DNA from: Hymenopus coronatus
Lineage: Eukaryota; Arthropoda; Insecta; Mantodea; Hymenopodidae
Length of the DNA stretch: 64,000 nucleotides
NCBI GenBank assembly: GCA_030762935.1
Contig: CM060900.1
Coordinates: forward strand, 284,476,284-284,540,283
Reading direction: 5' to 3'
A program made the position numbers and the translations under genes. Every line of letters begins with the position of its first letter. Position 1 is the stretch's first letter. This document shows, in pieces, positions 21,534-34,700 of this stretch. The notes beneath the pieces were generated by a model. That model worked only from the letters and a program-made list of their open reading frames with translations, searched no databases and was not told the origin of the DNA.

Positions 21534-24500
21534 ATGGCTATCCTACAGTGGAACATTCGGGGAATTAGACCACGTCGACCAGAGCTTGAACTGTTGCTCA
21601 GCCAGTATCAACCTTTGGTCGCCTGCTTACAAGAGACCAAGCTCCGTCCCTATGACAACGTCACATTCAGGAACTACTCAGCCGTGCGGTGTGATTTATC
21701 ACCTGAGGAGGGTGTTCCTGCACATGGGGGCACTATGCTGCTCGTCATAGATAACATTTATGCTGACTCCGTGCCCTACAATCTGGCATCCAGACCACTG
21801 CTGTCAGCATCACGCTGGCATCTATCAAATTCACAATTTGTAGTATCTATCTGCCTCCACCTGCTGACCTCTCGCACACTGATATAGACGACCTAGTTTC
21901 ACAGTTACCACCACCATTTCTGTTATCGGTGACGTGAATGCCCACCACCCACTAAGGGGTTCACCTCGTGCTTGTGCGAGGGGCCATCTAATTGCCGATT
22001 TCTTGCACAGTAATCACCTCTCTCCTGAAAACCGGAGAGCCTACCTTTCTATCTGGCGCCTTCCTCAGTTTCTCCCACCTGGATATAGTTGTTTGTTCTC
22101 CACAGTTAGCAGTTTCCTTACAATAGAATGTCATCTCTGATTTATATTCTAGTGACCACTTTCCAGCTCTTATAAGTCTCATAGCATCCCCTTTATGTTC
22201 TATATATTTACCTAGATGGCGCTTAGATAAATCCGACTGGAACCTTTTCTCCCGTTCGGCGGTTTTTGATCGTAGCGAACACGACTCGGTGGATATCTTG
22301 GTTGAACACCTCACAGCCACCATTCTTTCCGCGGCTGAGCAGTCTATCCCGTGATGGACTGGCCACCCTCGTCGATTTCCTGTTCTTTGGTGGACAGATG
22401 AATGTCGGGATACCATTCGTGCTCGCAGACGTGCTCTTCGGCGTTTCCAGCGTCGACCTACGCCGGATAATGTAATACAATATAAGAAGATGCGTGCCAA
22501 ATCTAAACAAGTTATTAAGGATAGCAAAAAGCAATCATGGAGCTGGTTTGTAGGCTCCTTTAGTCGACATACACCTTCCTCTGTCGTATGGGATAAGTTA
22601 AGGCGAGCAACCGGAAAACCGACCCATATGCCGATCGCCGGTCGAAAAACAGCACCAGGCGCTGTGGTTGACATGTTTGACGTGGCTAACACTCTGGGCA
22701 GTGCTTTCGCTCAGGTGTCTAGCTCAGATAATTACTCGCCTGAGTTTCTCTCTCATCTTCTCGAAAGTCTGCGCCAGGCCCAGATGGCATCCACGTCCAA
22801 ATGTTGCAGCATGTCTGTCCTGCGGGTAAGGCTTTCCTTCTCGAGGTCTACAATCGAGTCTGGTTAAATGCCACTTTTCCAACTCAGTGGCGGGAGGCCA
22901 CCATCATACCTATTTTGAAACCTGGAAAGGACCGTCATCTTCCTTTCAGCTACCGCCCAATGTCCCTCATCAGCTCTGTCTGCAAGGTGATGGAACGTAT
23001 GATAAATGGGCGGATGCTGTCATGGTTAGAATCCCACAAGCGTCTGACCAACATCCAATGTGGTTTTTGAAGACGTCGATCACCGGTTGACCACCTTGTG
23101 TCCCTATCGACGCAGATCCTGAACGGCTTTATTCGGAATTGTCAAACAGTTGGGATATTTTTTGACCTCGAGAAGGCTTATGACACGTGTTGGCGGTCAG
23201 GGATTTTAAGCTCCCTCCACAGTTGGAATATCCGTGGCCGTCTACCGTTGTTCATTCAGGAGTTAATGCGGAACCGCGTTTTCCGAGTAAGGGTCAGTTC
23301 GTGTTTTTCTCATTATTTTATTCAAGAGAACAGAGAGCCGCAGGGCTCGGTACTAAGCGTGACGCTGTTTGCTATAGCGATAAATTCCATAACCCCCAGG
23401 TGTATCGTCCTATCTTTTCGTGGACGACTTTGCCATCTTCTGTACGTCTCAGTGTACGCCGTTTATAGAACGGCGCCTCCAACGGTGTTTGGACAATCTT
23501 TACGATTGGAGCTTGAAAAACGGCTTTCGTTTCTCGCCAGAGAAGACAGTCTGCGTTAACTTCTGGCGTTGTAGGTGGCGAATGGCTCCTACTCTCACAC
23601 TTGGGCCAGATTTACTTCCTTTCGCAGATGAGGTGAGATTCCTGGGGTTAGTTTTCGATCGTAACCTATGCTGGTTACCACATACAGCGCAGCTTAAAGC
23701 GGGGTGTGGCCGTTCTGTGAATATTTTACGGATATTAAGTGGTAAATCTTGAGATGCAGATCGGACAGTACTGCTGCGCCTTTATCGTGCAGTGATCCGA
23801 TCCAAGTTAGACTATGGATGCATTGTTTATTCTTCCGCACGACCATCTGTGCTGAGACGCTTAGACACTATCCACAATCAGGGCATCCGTGTGGCTGTTG
23901 GGGCTTTTCCAACCAGCCCAGTTGTTAGCCTCTACGCTGAATCGGCAGAACCCCCTCTGCGGTGTCGGCGTGATGTCCTATTAGGCAATTATGGCTGTGC
24001 CCTTCAGTGCATACCTTTGCATCCAACGTTTACCCCTTTCTTCTGTACCGAACTGGACGAACGATATCGCAACCACCTTCATAGTCCGCGGCCTGCAGGT
24101 TTCAGTTTCCGTGATATTCTCCGGAAACACAACATTGCAGTGCCTCGATTGTTCCCGAGGGGTCAGAGGGTGTGCCCGCCTTGGCTACGTGATACCTTGC
24201 ACGTAGATCTCGGGATGACAGCTTACGGAAAATCTGCGTTGCCTCTGTCTAGTATCCGTATTTGTTTTGTTTTATTTTTAGAATTTTTTATCCTCTTATA
24301 GTGGCCGATCTTATATTTACACCGATGGCAGCAAGTGTGATGATGGTGTTGGATGTGCCTTTGTTCATGGCAATGAACCTTTTACTTTCAGGTTGCATCG
24401 TAACACATCCATATACACTGCAGAGATGTACGCCATATACTAAGCAATTCTTTATGTTTGCCGTCGACGTTTTGGTGACTGCCTTGTTATGAGCTCTACC

Positions 24501-24640
24501 ATTACCATCCTATCGTGCAGCTTATTCAGGATGCCCTCCACATGCTCCACACTTCGAGAGTTAATGTGGAGTTTGCGTGGATCCCTGGTCACGCTGGTTT
24601 TTGCGCAGATGGCGACCACATTACCCAGTGCTACACTTCC
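21534..24640 (+). pseudogene. ORF2 (endonuclease-RT-RNase H) of LINE, unit 2
   Basis: APE-type endonuclease begins MAILQWNIRGIRPRRPELEL, with the catalytic Glu motif CLQETKLRPYD and, after a frameshift, GDVNAHHPLRGS. RT motifs are present: WREATIIPILKPGKDR, SYRPMSLISSVCKVMERMIN, then IFFDLEKAYDT (motif A Asp) and FVDDFAIFC (motif C, DD intact). The thumb has RFLGLVFDRNLCWLPHTAQ and LYRAVIRSKLDYGCIVYSSA. RNase H is suggested by IYTDGSKCDDG and VEFAWIPGHAG near 24310 and 24570. At least five frameshifts or stops break it. It ends inside RNase H, where unit 3 is joined. Confidence 0.87.
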
Positions 24641-24779
24641 TTGTTTGACAAATAATAGTTAAGGCTCGTTATTATGAGTGTTTTTTTCCCTTGCTGCCAT
24701 GAATGAAGGGTCAGCGCTGCGCAGTAACAAGCTCAGAGTAGTGAAGGAACTTCCATTAAACTGGGTGACCTCGTCTCTT

Positions 24780-24970
24780 GTATTGCTATGGAAGCAGCTC
24801 ATGAATGGATTTTTCAAGAATTGTCAAACAGTTGCGACATTTTTCGCCTCGAGAATCCTTATGATGTTTGGCGAGCATGGATATTGCGCTCACTACACAA
24901 TTGGAATGAGGTGGACGACCGTGGAGTTTTTAAGGAACCGCGTTTTCCATTTTTGCAGAGCAGGGCTCTA
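24780..24970 (+). pseudogene. RT-only fragment, unit 3
   Basis: A short piece of the same LINE's RT: the FQELSNSCDIFRLENPYDVW segment corresponds to unit 2's FIRNCQTVGIFFDLEKAYDT segment, followed by ILRSLHNWN. The motif A Asp-containing FFDLEKAYD has become FRLENPYD. It joins unit 2's RNase H on the left and ORF1 sequence on the right, so both edges are breakpoints. Confidence 0.7.
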
Positions 24971-25657
24971 TCCAGGAGATAAAGGTGAAAGAGAAGGTGT
25001 CCTCGAAAGCCCGTAAGCTCCTGCGTTTTCGTCAACCCTCTGTCCCGCGGTCCGGTTCTTATAGCTCAGTCGCAGTTAAACCGGTACCAAAGCGGGAAAT
25101 CGCAACTCAGACCTGCGATATCAACGGGGCCACCATATTCGAAAAGATTGTTGCCAGATCAATACCGAAGCCATTCCGTCAGTATACAGCCTAGTACTGC
25201 ACATATGCCACCCAAACCGTGGACCTCTGGCAATAAGACCGGTAAAACCTCAGTACATTCTGCCCCCGGGAAACATTTCAAGATCTATGATAGAACCGAC
25301 TTTCTTAAAGAACGTGTAACGACTACCACTAAATCCTCCAGGGATAGCAAAAGTCCGCGTCACTCTCCACGCAGATCCTCTTCTAAGCAGTCTTCTGGGA
25401 GGAGCTCCGATCGGCGACGACCATTTTGGCCGATCAGTGTTTCGAATCGGTTCGACGTACTCGAACCGAAATTTTCCATTGGAAAGGGGTCCTTCCCTGT
25501 GAAAGAGATGGAACAGGAGGAATCTGCCCCCACTGCACGACGGACAGTGCGAAAGCGGCAGGATCGCGCTGCTGAAAAGAATGTTAGTCCGACGGCGAAG
25601 AAGAACAAATTAAAACGACTAGTACAGCCCAATATGCAAAAACGCCTTTCCATCTAG
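24971..25657 (+). pseudogene. ORF1 C-terminal part, unit 4
   Basis: Starts at IQEIKVKEKVSSKARKLLRF, the equivalent of unit 1's EIRVKEKGSSKAQKLL after the zinc knuckles, and runs to QPNMQKRLSI before a TAG. It contains a Ser/Arg/Lys-rich low-complexity tail. The knuckle-bearing N-terminal half is missing. The last 169 codons (25148-25657) are uninterrupted, so this copy is better preserved than unit 1. Confidence 0.75.
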
Positions 25658-25678
25658 AATTATCCCATTCTATTCATC

Positions 25679-28600
25679 ATGGCTATGCTACAGTGGAACG
25701 TACGCGGCATTCGACCACATCGAGAAGAGATTGAGCTGCTGCTAAACCAGAATCAGCCTTTAGTCGTCTGCTTACAGGAGACGAAGCTCCGTCCGCCAGA
25801 TAACATTATCTTCAGGCAATATTCTTCTTTGCGTTGTGCTTTATCACCAGAAGAGGGTGTTCCTGCACATGGGGGCACTATGATGCTTGCTAGAGATCAT
25901 ATGTTTGCTGACTCCTTATCCTTACAGTCAGACATCCAGTCAATCGCTAAGGTTTAAGCTGCTCTCCACCAGATTTACTATTTATAGTGTATATATCCTC
26001 CATCTTACGACCTCTCGCACACAGATTTGAAATTTCTGAACTACCAGCACCTTTTCTGCTAGTAGGCGACGTGAACGTCCACCATCCACTTTGGGGCTCC
26101 TGTCGGGCTTGTTCGAGAGGAAAGTTAACTGCCAATTTCTTGGGCAACGGTAATTTAATTCTCCTGAACACTGGAGAGCCTACCTTTTTATCTGACGCCT
26201 TTCACAGTTTTTCTCACCTCAATGTAGCGGTTTGTTCTCCACGGTTAGCTTACGCTAGAATGTCATCTCTGACTTACATTCCAGTGACCACTTTCCCATT
26301 CTTGTAAGTCTCTTAGCCCAAACGTACGTTCCACATGCATGCCTAGATGACGTTTAGATCGAGCCAACTGGGACCTTTTTTCCCGTTTGCCGCTTTTCAC
26401 TACAACGGGCACAACCCGGTAAACTTTTTGGCTGAACATCTCACAGCAACCATTATTGCTGCTGCTGATCAGTCTATTCCGCGGTCGACTGGCCAACCAC
26501 GTCGATATCCGCTTCGTTGGTGGACCGATGACTGCTGGAATGCTATTGGTGCTCGTATGCGTGCTCTCTGGCTTTTTCAGCGTTATCATAAACTGGAAAA
26601 CCTGATACAGTATAAGATGCCTGCCAAATCTAGGCAAGTTATTAAGGATAGCAAAAAAAAAAAAAAAAAAAAAAACAATCGTGGAGCAGGTTTGTAGCGT
26701 CCTTTAATCGCAATACACCTTCCTCTGTGGTATGTAATTGCGCATCGCCGGTCTCCAAACATCTGCCGGAGGTGTTGTTGATACGTGACGATTCCACTTA
26801 AGGCCTAGGTGGAATCTCAAGGATTCTCCTTTCGTTTTGGGAACCTTGGAAGACCATAATCACCTTTTCACCATGGCAGAACTAGACAATGCACTTTCAT
26901 CTTCACAAAACTCTGCACCAGGACCAAATGACATCCACGTTTAAATTTTGCAACATCTCTCTCCTGGTGGCAAGGCTTTCCTACTCAAGGTCTATAATCG
27001 TGTCTAGGTTGACGCCACTTTTCCAAACAAATGGCGGGAGGCCACCGTCATGCATATTCCTTAACCTGGAAAGGGCTGACATCTTCCAGCTACCGTCCTA
27101 TTTCCCTCGCCAGATGCATTTCCAAGGTGATGGAACGCATTATCAATGGACGGTTGGCGTGGTGGCTAGAATCCCACAATCTGCTAATATCCAGTGCGGT
27201 TTTCGAAGGCGTCGGTCAGCTGTTGACTACCTCGTTTCACTATCGACACAGATCATGGACGGCTTTCTCAAAAACTGTCGCACAGTCGGGATCTTTTTTG
27301 ACCTCGAGAAGGCTTATGATATGCGTTTGCGAGCGGGTATATTACGTTCCCTCCACATTTAGGATATACGTGGGCGGCTACCGTTGTTCGTTCAGGAGTT
27401 AATGCGAGACCCGTTTTCCGAGTAAGGGCCGCATCCTTTTATTCAAGAGAACTGAGTGTCACAGGGGTCTGTACTAAGTGTGACGCTGTTAGCTATAGCC
27501 ATTAACTATATCGCAATGTGTTCCCCGAGGGGTCTCTTCCTGCTTATTTGTAGATGACTTTGCCATCTTTTATACTTTTCGGCTTTCGCTTCTCAACTGA
27601 GAAGTCACTATGCGTTAGTTTCTGGCGCCGAAGGGAGCGATTTCTGCTTTCTCTTAGACTCAGACCAGGTTTACTTCTATACGAATGAAATGAGATTCCT
27701 TGGGTTGGTATTCGATCGCATACTTTGCTGGTTACCACGTATTGCACAGCTGAAAGCGCTATGTGGCAGTTTTCTTAACATTTTACGAATACTATGTGAA
27801 AAATTTTGGGGAGCGGATCGGAAAGTGTTGCTGTGTCTTTACCGTCCACTGATCCGCTCCAAGTTTGACTATGGCTGCATTGTTTACTATTCAACACCAT
27901 CATATGTGCTGAGCAAATTAGACTCTGTCCATAATCAGGGCATCCGTGTGGCGGTCGGAGCTTTTCCGACCAGTCCGGTTGTTAGCCGTTACCGAATCGG
28001 TAGAACTCCCTCTGCGATTTCGACGAGATGTCCTGCTAGGCAATTATGGCTGTGGGCTTCAGTGCATGCCTTCGCATCCAGCGTTTACCCCCATTTTTCA
28101 ATACCGGGCTGGACGTACGTTATAGAAACCTGTCATTCAGTTCCAGGCCTGCAGGTTTTCGTTTCCGCGAGCTTTTTCGGAAACACGATCGTATACTGTC
28201 CCGCATGTTTCCCAAGGGGGCGGGGCGAGGAACCCACCTTGGTTGCGTAACACATCCCACGTTGATCTCGGGATAACAACCTATGGGAAATCTGATACCC
28301 ATCTTTTTTTAGAATTTTTAATAAAGTGCAGTGGCCGTATTTGTGTGTATACCGATGGCTGTAGGAGTCCTAACGGTGCCGAATGTGCCTTTGTTTCTAG
28401 CACAGAACCGTATACTTTCGGTTTGCCTAGTAGCACACCTGTTTATATTGCACAGCTGTACGCTATTTACCGAGCCATTCTGCATATTCGCCGTCGATGA
28501 CTCGGTTACTGCCTTGTTCTGAGTGATTTCCTTGGTGCCCTTCAGAGCCCTCGTGAGCTGTACAACTACCATTCTTTAGTGCAGGACGCCCTCCACATTT

Positions 28601-29000
28601 TGCTTGCTTCCGGTGTTAAGGTGGAGTGTGCATTGATTCCTGGACACGTTGCTCGACGGGAAATAATGAACTGGCGGATTTGGCAGCGAAATCGGCAGTT
28701 AACGGGCCTAGTGTTAATGTTCCCAGTACAACAGCGGAAGATTTTAGGGTGGTTATGCGGGGAGCGGTATTTTCGGGCTGGCATGCGGAGTGGTCGGCTC
28801 TCTGCGGTAACAACCTTCGGAAAGTGAAAGGCTTCCATATAACCTGGGCAACCTCCTCACGGCCTTCTCGTAGGGAGGAGGTGCATTTGGCTCGGTTGCG
28901 AATTTGCTACTTTTTTTTTTTACCCATAGTTACCTTTTTAATAGAGATCCTGAACCTGTCTGTCTGCTCTGTGGAGCAGCACTGACTGTGGTACATGTGC
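25679..29000 (+). pseudogene. ORF2 (endonuclease-RT-RNase H) of LINE, unit 4
   Basis: The endonuclease starts MAMLQWNVRGIRPHREEIEL with CLQETKLRPPD, then LLVGDVNVHHPLWGS. RT shows WREATVMHIP, SYRPISLARCISKVMERIIN, GIFFDLEKAYDM and FVDDFAIF. The thumb reads RFLGLVFDRILCWLPRIAQL and LYRPLIRSKFDYGCIVYYS. RNase H has ICVYTDGCRSPNGAECAFVS, IPGHVARR and NELADLAAKSAVNG. The C-terminal zinc region is near 28930 (EPVCLLCGAALTVVHVLVDC). About 22 bp separate ORF1 from ORF2. Many frameshifts, plus a 23-base A run at 26653-26675, inactivate it. Confidence 0.87.
26653..26675. repeat. Poly(A) run inside ORF2
   Basis: Twenty-three A where unit 2 has only AAAAA (IKDSKKQSW region, 22525). A slippage expansion inside coding sequence. 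Confidence 0.9.
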
Positions 29001-29365
29001 TGGTAGATTGTGCTGCTCTAGTAGCTCTTCGCATAACTCTCCAGCTACCGGTCTCCGTAGTCGTGGTCCTTAGCGATAGCCACGGTGCGATTGACAGGGT
29101 TTTTAAATGTGTATCAACAATTAGTTTTACCTGCTTTTATATCTTTTACGCTCCATTGTTTCACATGGTTTTATATTCCTTTAATGGTTTTAGCAATGGA
29201 TACGTTTTTACAGCTCCTTTTATGTTTAATTTTAGCTCGCATTTTATCCTTTGCTGATTTTAACCCCACTCTTAGTTCTGGCCTTGTGCCCCATTTAGTT
29301 TTCTAAAGGCGGTGATCCTAGTAGTTGAGCATCCTTAACCCCCAATCATCATCATAATCATTATC
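29001..29365 (+). repeat. 3'UTR of LINE unit 4 with (ATC)n-type end
   Basis: Non-coding tail after ORF2. It finishes with CCTTAACCCCCAATCATCAT and a short ATC/ATT repeat, the sort of simple-repeat end typical of I-like elements rather than a poly(A) tail. Confidence 0.6.
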
Positions 29366-30345
29366 ATCCTTATTGCTCTTCAGAGCGTTTGTGAGCTGTA
29401 CAGCTATCTCTTATCGTGCAGCGCATTCAGGACGCTATCTACATTTCACACGCTTCCGGCGTTAATCTGGAGCACCGTTGGCTTGCCGGTGAATGAACTG
29501 TCGGATTTTGTAGCAAATACGGCAACCACAGAACTCAGCGCTTCAATTGTGTGACAGCTAAGCATTTTAGGCTTCTTGTGCGGAGAGCGGTGCTTTTGTG
29601 CTGGCATGAAGAATGGTCAGCATTCTGCGGCAACAAGAGTAATTAAGGAACTTTCAATAAGCTGAGTAACAGCCTTTCGTATATCTCGCCGGGAGGAGGT
29701 TAATTTGGCTCGCTTGCACATTGGCCCCTGCTTTTTTACTCACAGCTACTTACTTAAGGGGCAACCTGCTCCTATCTGCGCCCTCAGTGGGAAGAACGGT
29801 CGGTCCGATATGTCTTACTAGTGTGTGTTCCGCTAGCACATATTCTAACATTTCGGCACCTACCGGAGATCCTCGCGAATGATACCTGGGTGTATATAGT
29901 TTTGGTTTTTTTTATATCAAAGGTTGCTTTTAGAGTAAGGATTTGACTTTAATTTTATTCTTTCGGATGAAAACAGAGAGGTAGCGTAGGATTTTTAAAT
30001 TTTCATCCAGAGTGACACTTGTAATACGGTTTTAGTGTTGGTTTCATTTATCCTGACAGATCATCACGGAGCGGTATAAGGTTTTTAATGTTTTTTTTAT
30101 CATCAGTGACTTTGCAATGCGAATTCAGTTTTAATTATTTTTATACATTTTTCGCACATTTGTGTTATGTATTGTATGTTCCGGTATCTTTGGTTTTGCC
30201 ACATAGTTTTGTTTGCTCCGAATTTTATTTGACGTTGGCAATTATTTTATTTGTGGTAAATTTTACAGCGGCTTTTATCTCTTAACTTGCCACTGTAGTT
30301 TTATTAGGACGATAATGATCGTGCAGTTGGGCACTCTGAAACACA
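29366..30345 (+). pseudogene. RNase H and 3'UTR of LINE, unit 5
   Basis: The sequence resumes inside RNase H: ALQSVCELYSYLLS matches unit 4's ALQSPRELYNYHSL. VNELSDFVANTATTELSASI follows, corresponding to NELADLAAKSAVNG, then SRREEVNLARLHIGPCFFTH and GQPAPICAL. Multiple stops are present. The 3'UTR runs to about 30345, ending GGGCACTCTGAAACACAGAC. It starts directly after unit 4's 3' end, so it is a 5'-truncated copy placed head-to-tail. Confidence 0.75.
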
Positions 30346-31125
30346 GACCATCATAATTTATTTGTTTAAAATAAGATTAATCTATTTTACAAGATAAATT
30401 GAATATTACAATACATTTGTAATATTTTACTTTTCAATGCATAATGTAGCGTGAAAATTTTATCAATCGTTTGCTTTGTTATCAATGCATTTCGATTGTG
30501 TCTAAGAAGAAGATGGTATCTTAAATTTAATAAATTTATTTTGCTGAATTCAAATTCTTTGAAATTTTAACTTTAAAATGATACATAACATGTTACTAAT
30601 TATCAAAGTTGGGGGGGGGGGGGAAATGAAGTGTCTCAAAATTATGGAATGGCCCAACGTCAGGTTCAGAAACAGAACTCAACTGAAAAGTAAGTTGGAA
30701 AATAGTGAAACTTGAGTGGCATTTGACTATTTTTCCAGTGAAGTCTGTTGTAGACACGCAAAACACTCGAAGCTCTTTTTGAGGGTTGATAATAAGAAAA
30801 GTTTCCGAAAAGTATTAAACATGTTATTAAGATTATTCAAACATGTAAATAATAGCTACATAATGTGTGTAGCAGCTCACGATACGGGAGTTTCACGAGA
30901 TACGCGTGTTGCTTAGTTTCGGAATGTAGGGCGTAATAATTACTTAAATTAAAAAAATGAAGTTTTTATGTTTATAAGGGCGGAAATGGGTGTCTCTGAC
31001 TTACATTTTTGTGCTGATTCGAAATCCTTTTACATAATTACTCAGGGTTTTCTAGTAATCACACGACAAACATTTTTCGTGTTTATACACTATAGATTAT
31101 GAATCTTAGCTGAAGTTACATTTGC
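30346..31125. other. No gene recognised; poly(G) run
   Basis: AT-rich spacer with a 13-base G run at 30611-30623. A 66-codon ORF at 30716 has no known domain. Confidence 0.5.
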
Positions 31126-31700
31126 TCACCTAAAATGTATGTGAATTGGATTTTCGGTTGTACTTCGCATGAGAAACATCTCTCTCCAGTGTCCAACAAT
31201 AGCCTGCCAACATATTTGGACACCGTTTACCATGGTAGCGCTTTTCCATATCAGGAAGTCGTGGTGGAAACGCTTCCCGAGTTCGTCGCTGACAGTCCTT
31301 AGATTTTCAGGGAAGAAATCGAGTTGGGAGTGCAAAAATTGTATTTTTAATGATATAGTACATCCCATTATGTTGTGGTTCTCAATCACCTTATTGACAA
31401 GTTCTCTGTTGTTGTCAGACCTGAAGTTTTCTTGGTAAGTTTGTGTCAATTTTTTTTTTTTTAAAGATTACCATGCATGTGCTTCTTTCACCTTTAGCTG
31501 GTTTTCAAACTGCGTATCTTTCGTAAGTTTCCTTATTTGAGAGTGAACACATATTCCTCCTTTTAGTTTAGCTTCACTGATCCTTGGAACTAGTTTTTCC
31601 AGGACTGGCGTCATGATCCATTAGTTTCACAAAATATTTAATCAAGTGGAGTGGAGGCAATAAGATTTTTTCGGAGAGTACAAGTGGTTGACAACGAAAG
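31126..31700 (-). pseudogene. Second fragment of the recurrent unknown protein family
   Basis: The minus strand reads EKILLPPLHLIKYFVKLMD, then VPRISEAKLKGGICVHSQIR, KLTKDTQFENQL, then ENHNIMGCTISLKIQFLHSQ, LDFFPENLRTVSDELGKRFH and a C-terminal TTENPIHIHF. It covers the C-terminal third of the family and overlaps in content with 13430-13950. Two or more frameshifts break it, and a TAG follows AHAW. The last 107 codons are open. The LDFFPEN...SDE.G.RFH box is the family's most recognisable part. Confidence 0.75.
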
Positions 31701-34700
31701 AGAGCACATGCTTAGTTTCTTTCTTTTAAGAAAGCTTCTATTCATCTGCAAACTTCACTTAACAATCACAGTTTTGTAGGAGTATGTCATTGTTGTAACT
31801 TGGGTATTCAAGGCAGCAATCACCCAACGTTATAAGTCAAACTTTGACAGAATGAAATGAAATATAAATGTAAAGTATTCCGTCTAATCAGCTTGTTATG
31901 TATCACAAATGCCAATAAACAGGAAAAGAATTATTTTCAAAATTGATGGAAAATTGCTGACATCATTTTTGGAATTAGCAGATGAAAATATATAAGAAAC
32001 ACCCAAAATCATTGTTGGCAAACTTATCGCAATACTCCATTGTCGAAATTCCAGATTAATGGTAGCATATATTCTCCGAAAATTTTAAGCCAATGCTGTT
32101 TGATGTGTTCTTAATTTGCATTACGTCAGTGGCTAGAAGTAGCAGCAAAATTAAGTTGTGACTTTGCCGCATTGTTTGGAGCACTAATATTAATTTTTGG
32201 ATAATGTTTTGTTGGTCCCAAATTAACTGTTTAACTAATAAGTAATAATCTCTCTTTGCCATTTTCATTAGAAACATTTAGGAAAACACAGATTTTGACA
32301 AATGATTTGCTATAGTGATACAGAATGGGGCCTGGTCGCAAGATTGGCATTAACGAATCAGAAAATATTGCCCCTCTGTGAAACAGACGAGACGTAAACA
32401 TAGAAGCATAACGAATAGAAGGAGAATTGGAATCACTCCTGCTTGCCGCCGCTGCAGCGTGCTGGTCGCCCGAAACAGTGACAGCGTAGTCGCTTGCGAT
32501 GACGGGTGTGCTGATTTAACCGTTAATAAGCGTGTTAATTGCTTTACAATATGTATCCGAATAAATACTTGTTATAAGTAGAGCTCGGTCCGGGGTCACG
32601 AAATGCCAGTTTGAGGTTTGGTGCACATGGAGTATAACTATGACGTGATGGAGTAGGCGTGGTCTCTTCTGCCCGTTTCGAAACGTGTTGCACTATCTAG
32701 CACTGCTCACTGCCTGGCCTCGCTAAGTTCCTGCTAGTAGATAAATCAGTGAACACTGAAAGGGGGCGCAGATTGAAAACTGTGGAAAATACGAATGAGC
32801 AAACTTGTGAATGATTCAAACATATTTTGAGTGACAGTAGCGGGTCTTTTCTTTCGATACAGCAACGATGTATCTTGTAATTCACTGCAATGGATTCTAA
32901 ATGAGTTTGGTTGCTTTAAATTCTTTGTCTTTTCAAAGCTCTGCATATTATTATCCTGAATCGTTTGCATCAAGCTGTATACTTTTATTTGTAAAAGTAC
33001 AAGGCGTTTTTATTTACTAATCATATTGTGAGATAATTGTTTTGTGCTATTTTATGAATTAGAACGATGCATATAATGCCAGTACATGTAAGGAACTACT
33101 TCTTTGGGAACATATACCTCAACATGTGCATGTTTACGCTACAAACCCCTCCCCGCTACTCTCTCTCAATACTGCTGACTGCTCTGTGTACGTAATTGTG
33201 CACGCTTCGGAACACAAAACCGAGCTCATGTTATAAGTAATACTATAGTAAATGTCAGTCAGCTTACTGTCTTCACGTTGTAACTCTGTTGTTAAGTCAG
33301 GTTGTGTGATAAGCAAGACATCTGCATAACTCGTATTTAGCGCGAATGCAGAGATTCGTACTGCAGATTTCGTTACGATCGATCTGCATTCACTTTTCTA
33401 CTAACTGTAAATTAAGGGTTGATGTCTGTGTTGTAAGCGAAGAAATTGTGGAAATAATCAGACAAATATGGAAAATAAAGCCAGATATAGTTCCGCACAC
33501 ATGATTTCCTAATTGGCCCAAGGCAACTGGAAAACGTAAGTCTCCCTTGAAAAGACAAACGTTGCTGGCGGACAACAGTGTGCATAACAATATTCCCTTC
33601 ATAAATAGTCAACAATATAAATGAGCTTGCATGTATCAGTTCATCAAACTTGAGAACTGTAAAAGATTCACGGAGACTATCGCCGAATTTAATAAATTAA
33701 GGAACCAGAAATTAACTTTTATAGGATAGAATATTGATCTAAAACCGCGAAAGCTAAAGTAAAATCTTCTAGAAATAATATTGAAGATCCAAAATCAAAC
33801 ATCGTTTAAACACATTCAAGACAACTGCCTTTCCTACACAAACAAGAAGAAGAAAATTGTAGTGAACACAGTGCAGTAAAGACCAATATTAGAAATGAAA
33901 AAAAAGAGATGAGGTATAATGAATTTCACTTGGAGTCTGTACTTTTGAAAATTAAATAAAATCTTATTATATACTGTGATTATCTAAACAAATTGCTGGA
34001 TCACTCCAACCGATGATTCCTCGGGTTGCAGACACTATTTAAGCCATGATTCCATTACCCTATGGATTTCACTTAAGAAAATTAGTAAAGGATCTTAAAT
34101 GTCCTTATGAAAAAACTAGCATGATACAAAATGCAAAAGTTTGTTACATCTAAAAGAAACAGAACAAATATTTTGGACTGCTAATTTTCGACAAAGTTTG
34201 GGAAAATAATATGTAGTTCAAACCAAATACACTTGTAGTAATCATCTGTACTGTTGACTTAATCCAACTACACATACCTCATTCTATGTACATGTCTACA
34301 AAACTTGTTGTATCTAAGGGTGTAAAGTTTGAATAAAAAAAACTGTGTATTCATTATCGTGTCTTTTGTAAACAAACTTTGTTATCTTGCACAATCAACT
34401 GAAAACAAAAATTTACTCTAAGGACACAAATGGAAGACAACATTGAAAATCTTGGCAGCTAAACTCATATTTCAGAATGTATGGAACGTAATTGAAATTA
34501 GGGCTGGAATAGTTTGTTTGGTTTATTAATTATTGGCAAAGCTACATTGTACGACATGCATTAAAAATGTCAACATGCAAGCTGTGTTCCACCCTCCTCC
34601 GTGCCACATCAACAGAAAACACATCTTTAATACTGTAAAACATTTCCATTTGGACACCCCTGAATGTTAAGACTTCATTGCCTTTGGGCATATTCTCTTG

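Noticed and set aside
21988..22692. 234-codon minus-strand ORF as a gene
   Set aside because: It is antisense to the LINE ORF2 endonuclease-RT linker and has no domain.
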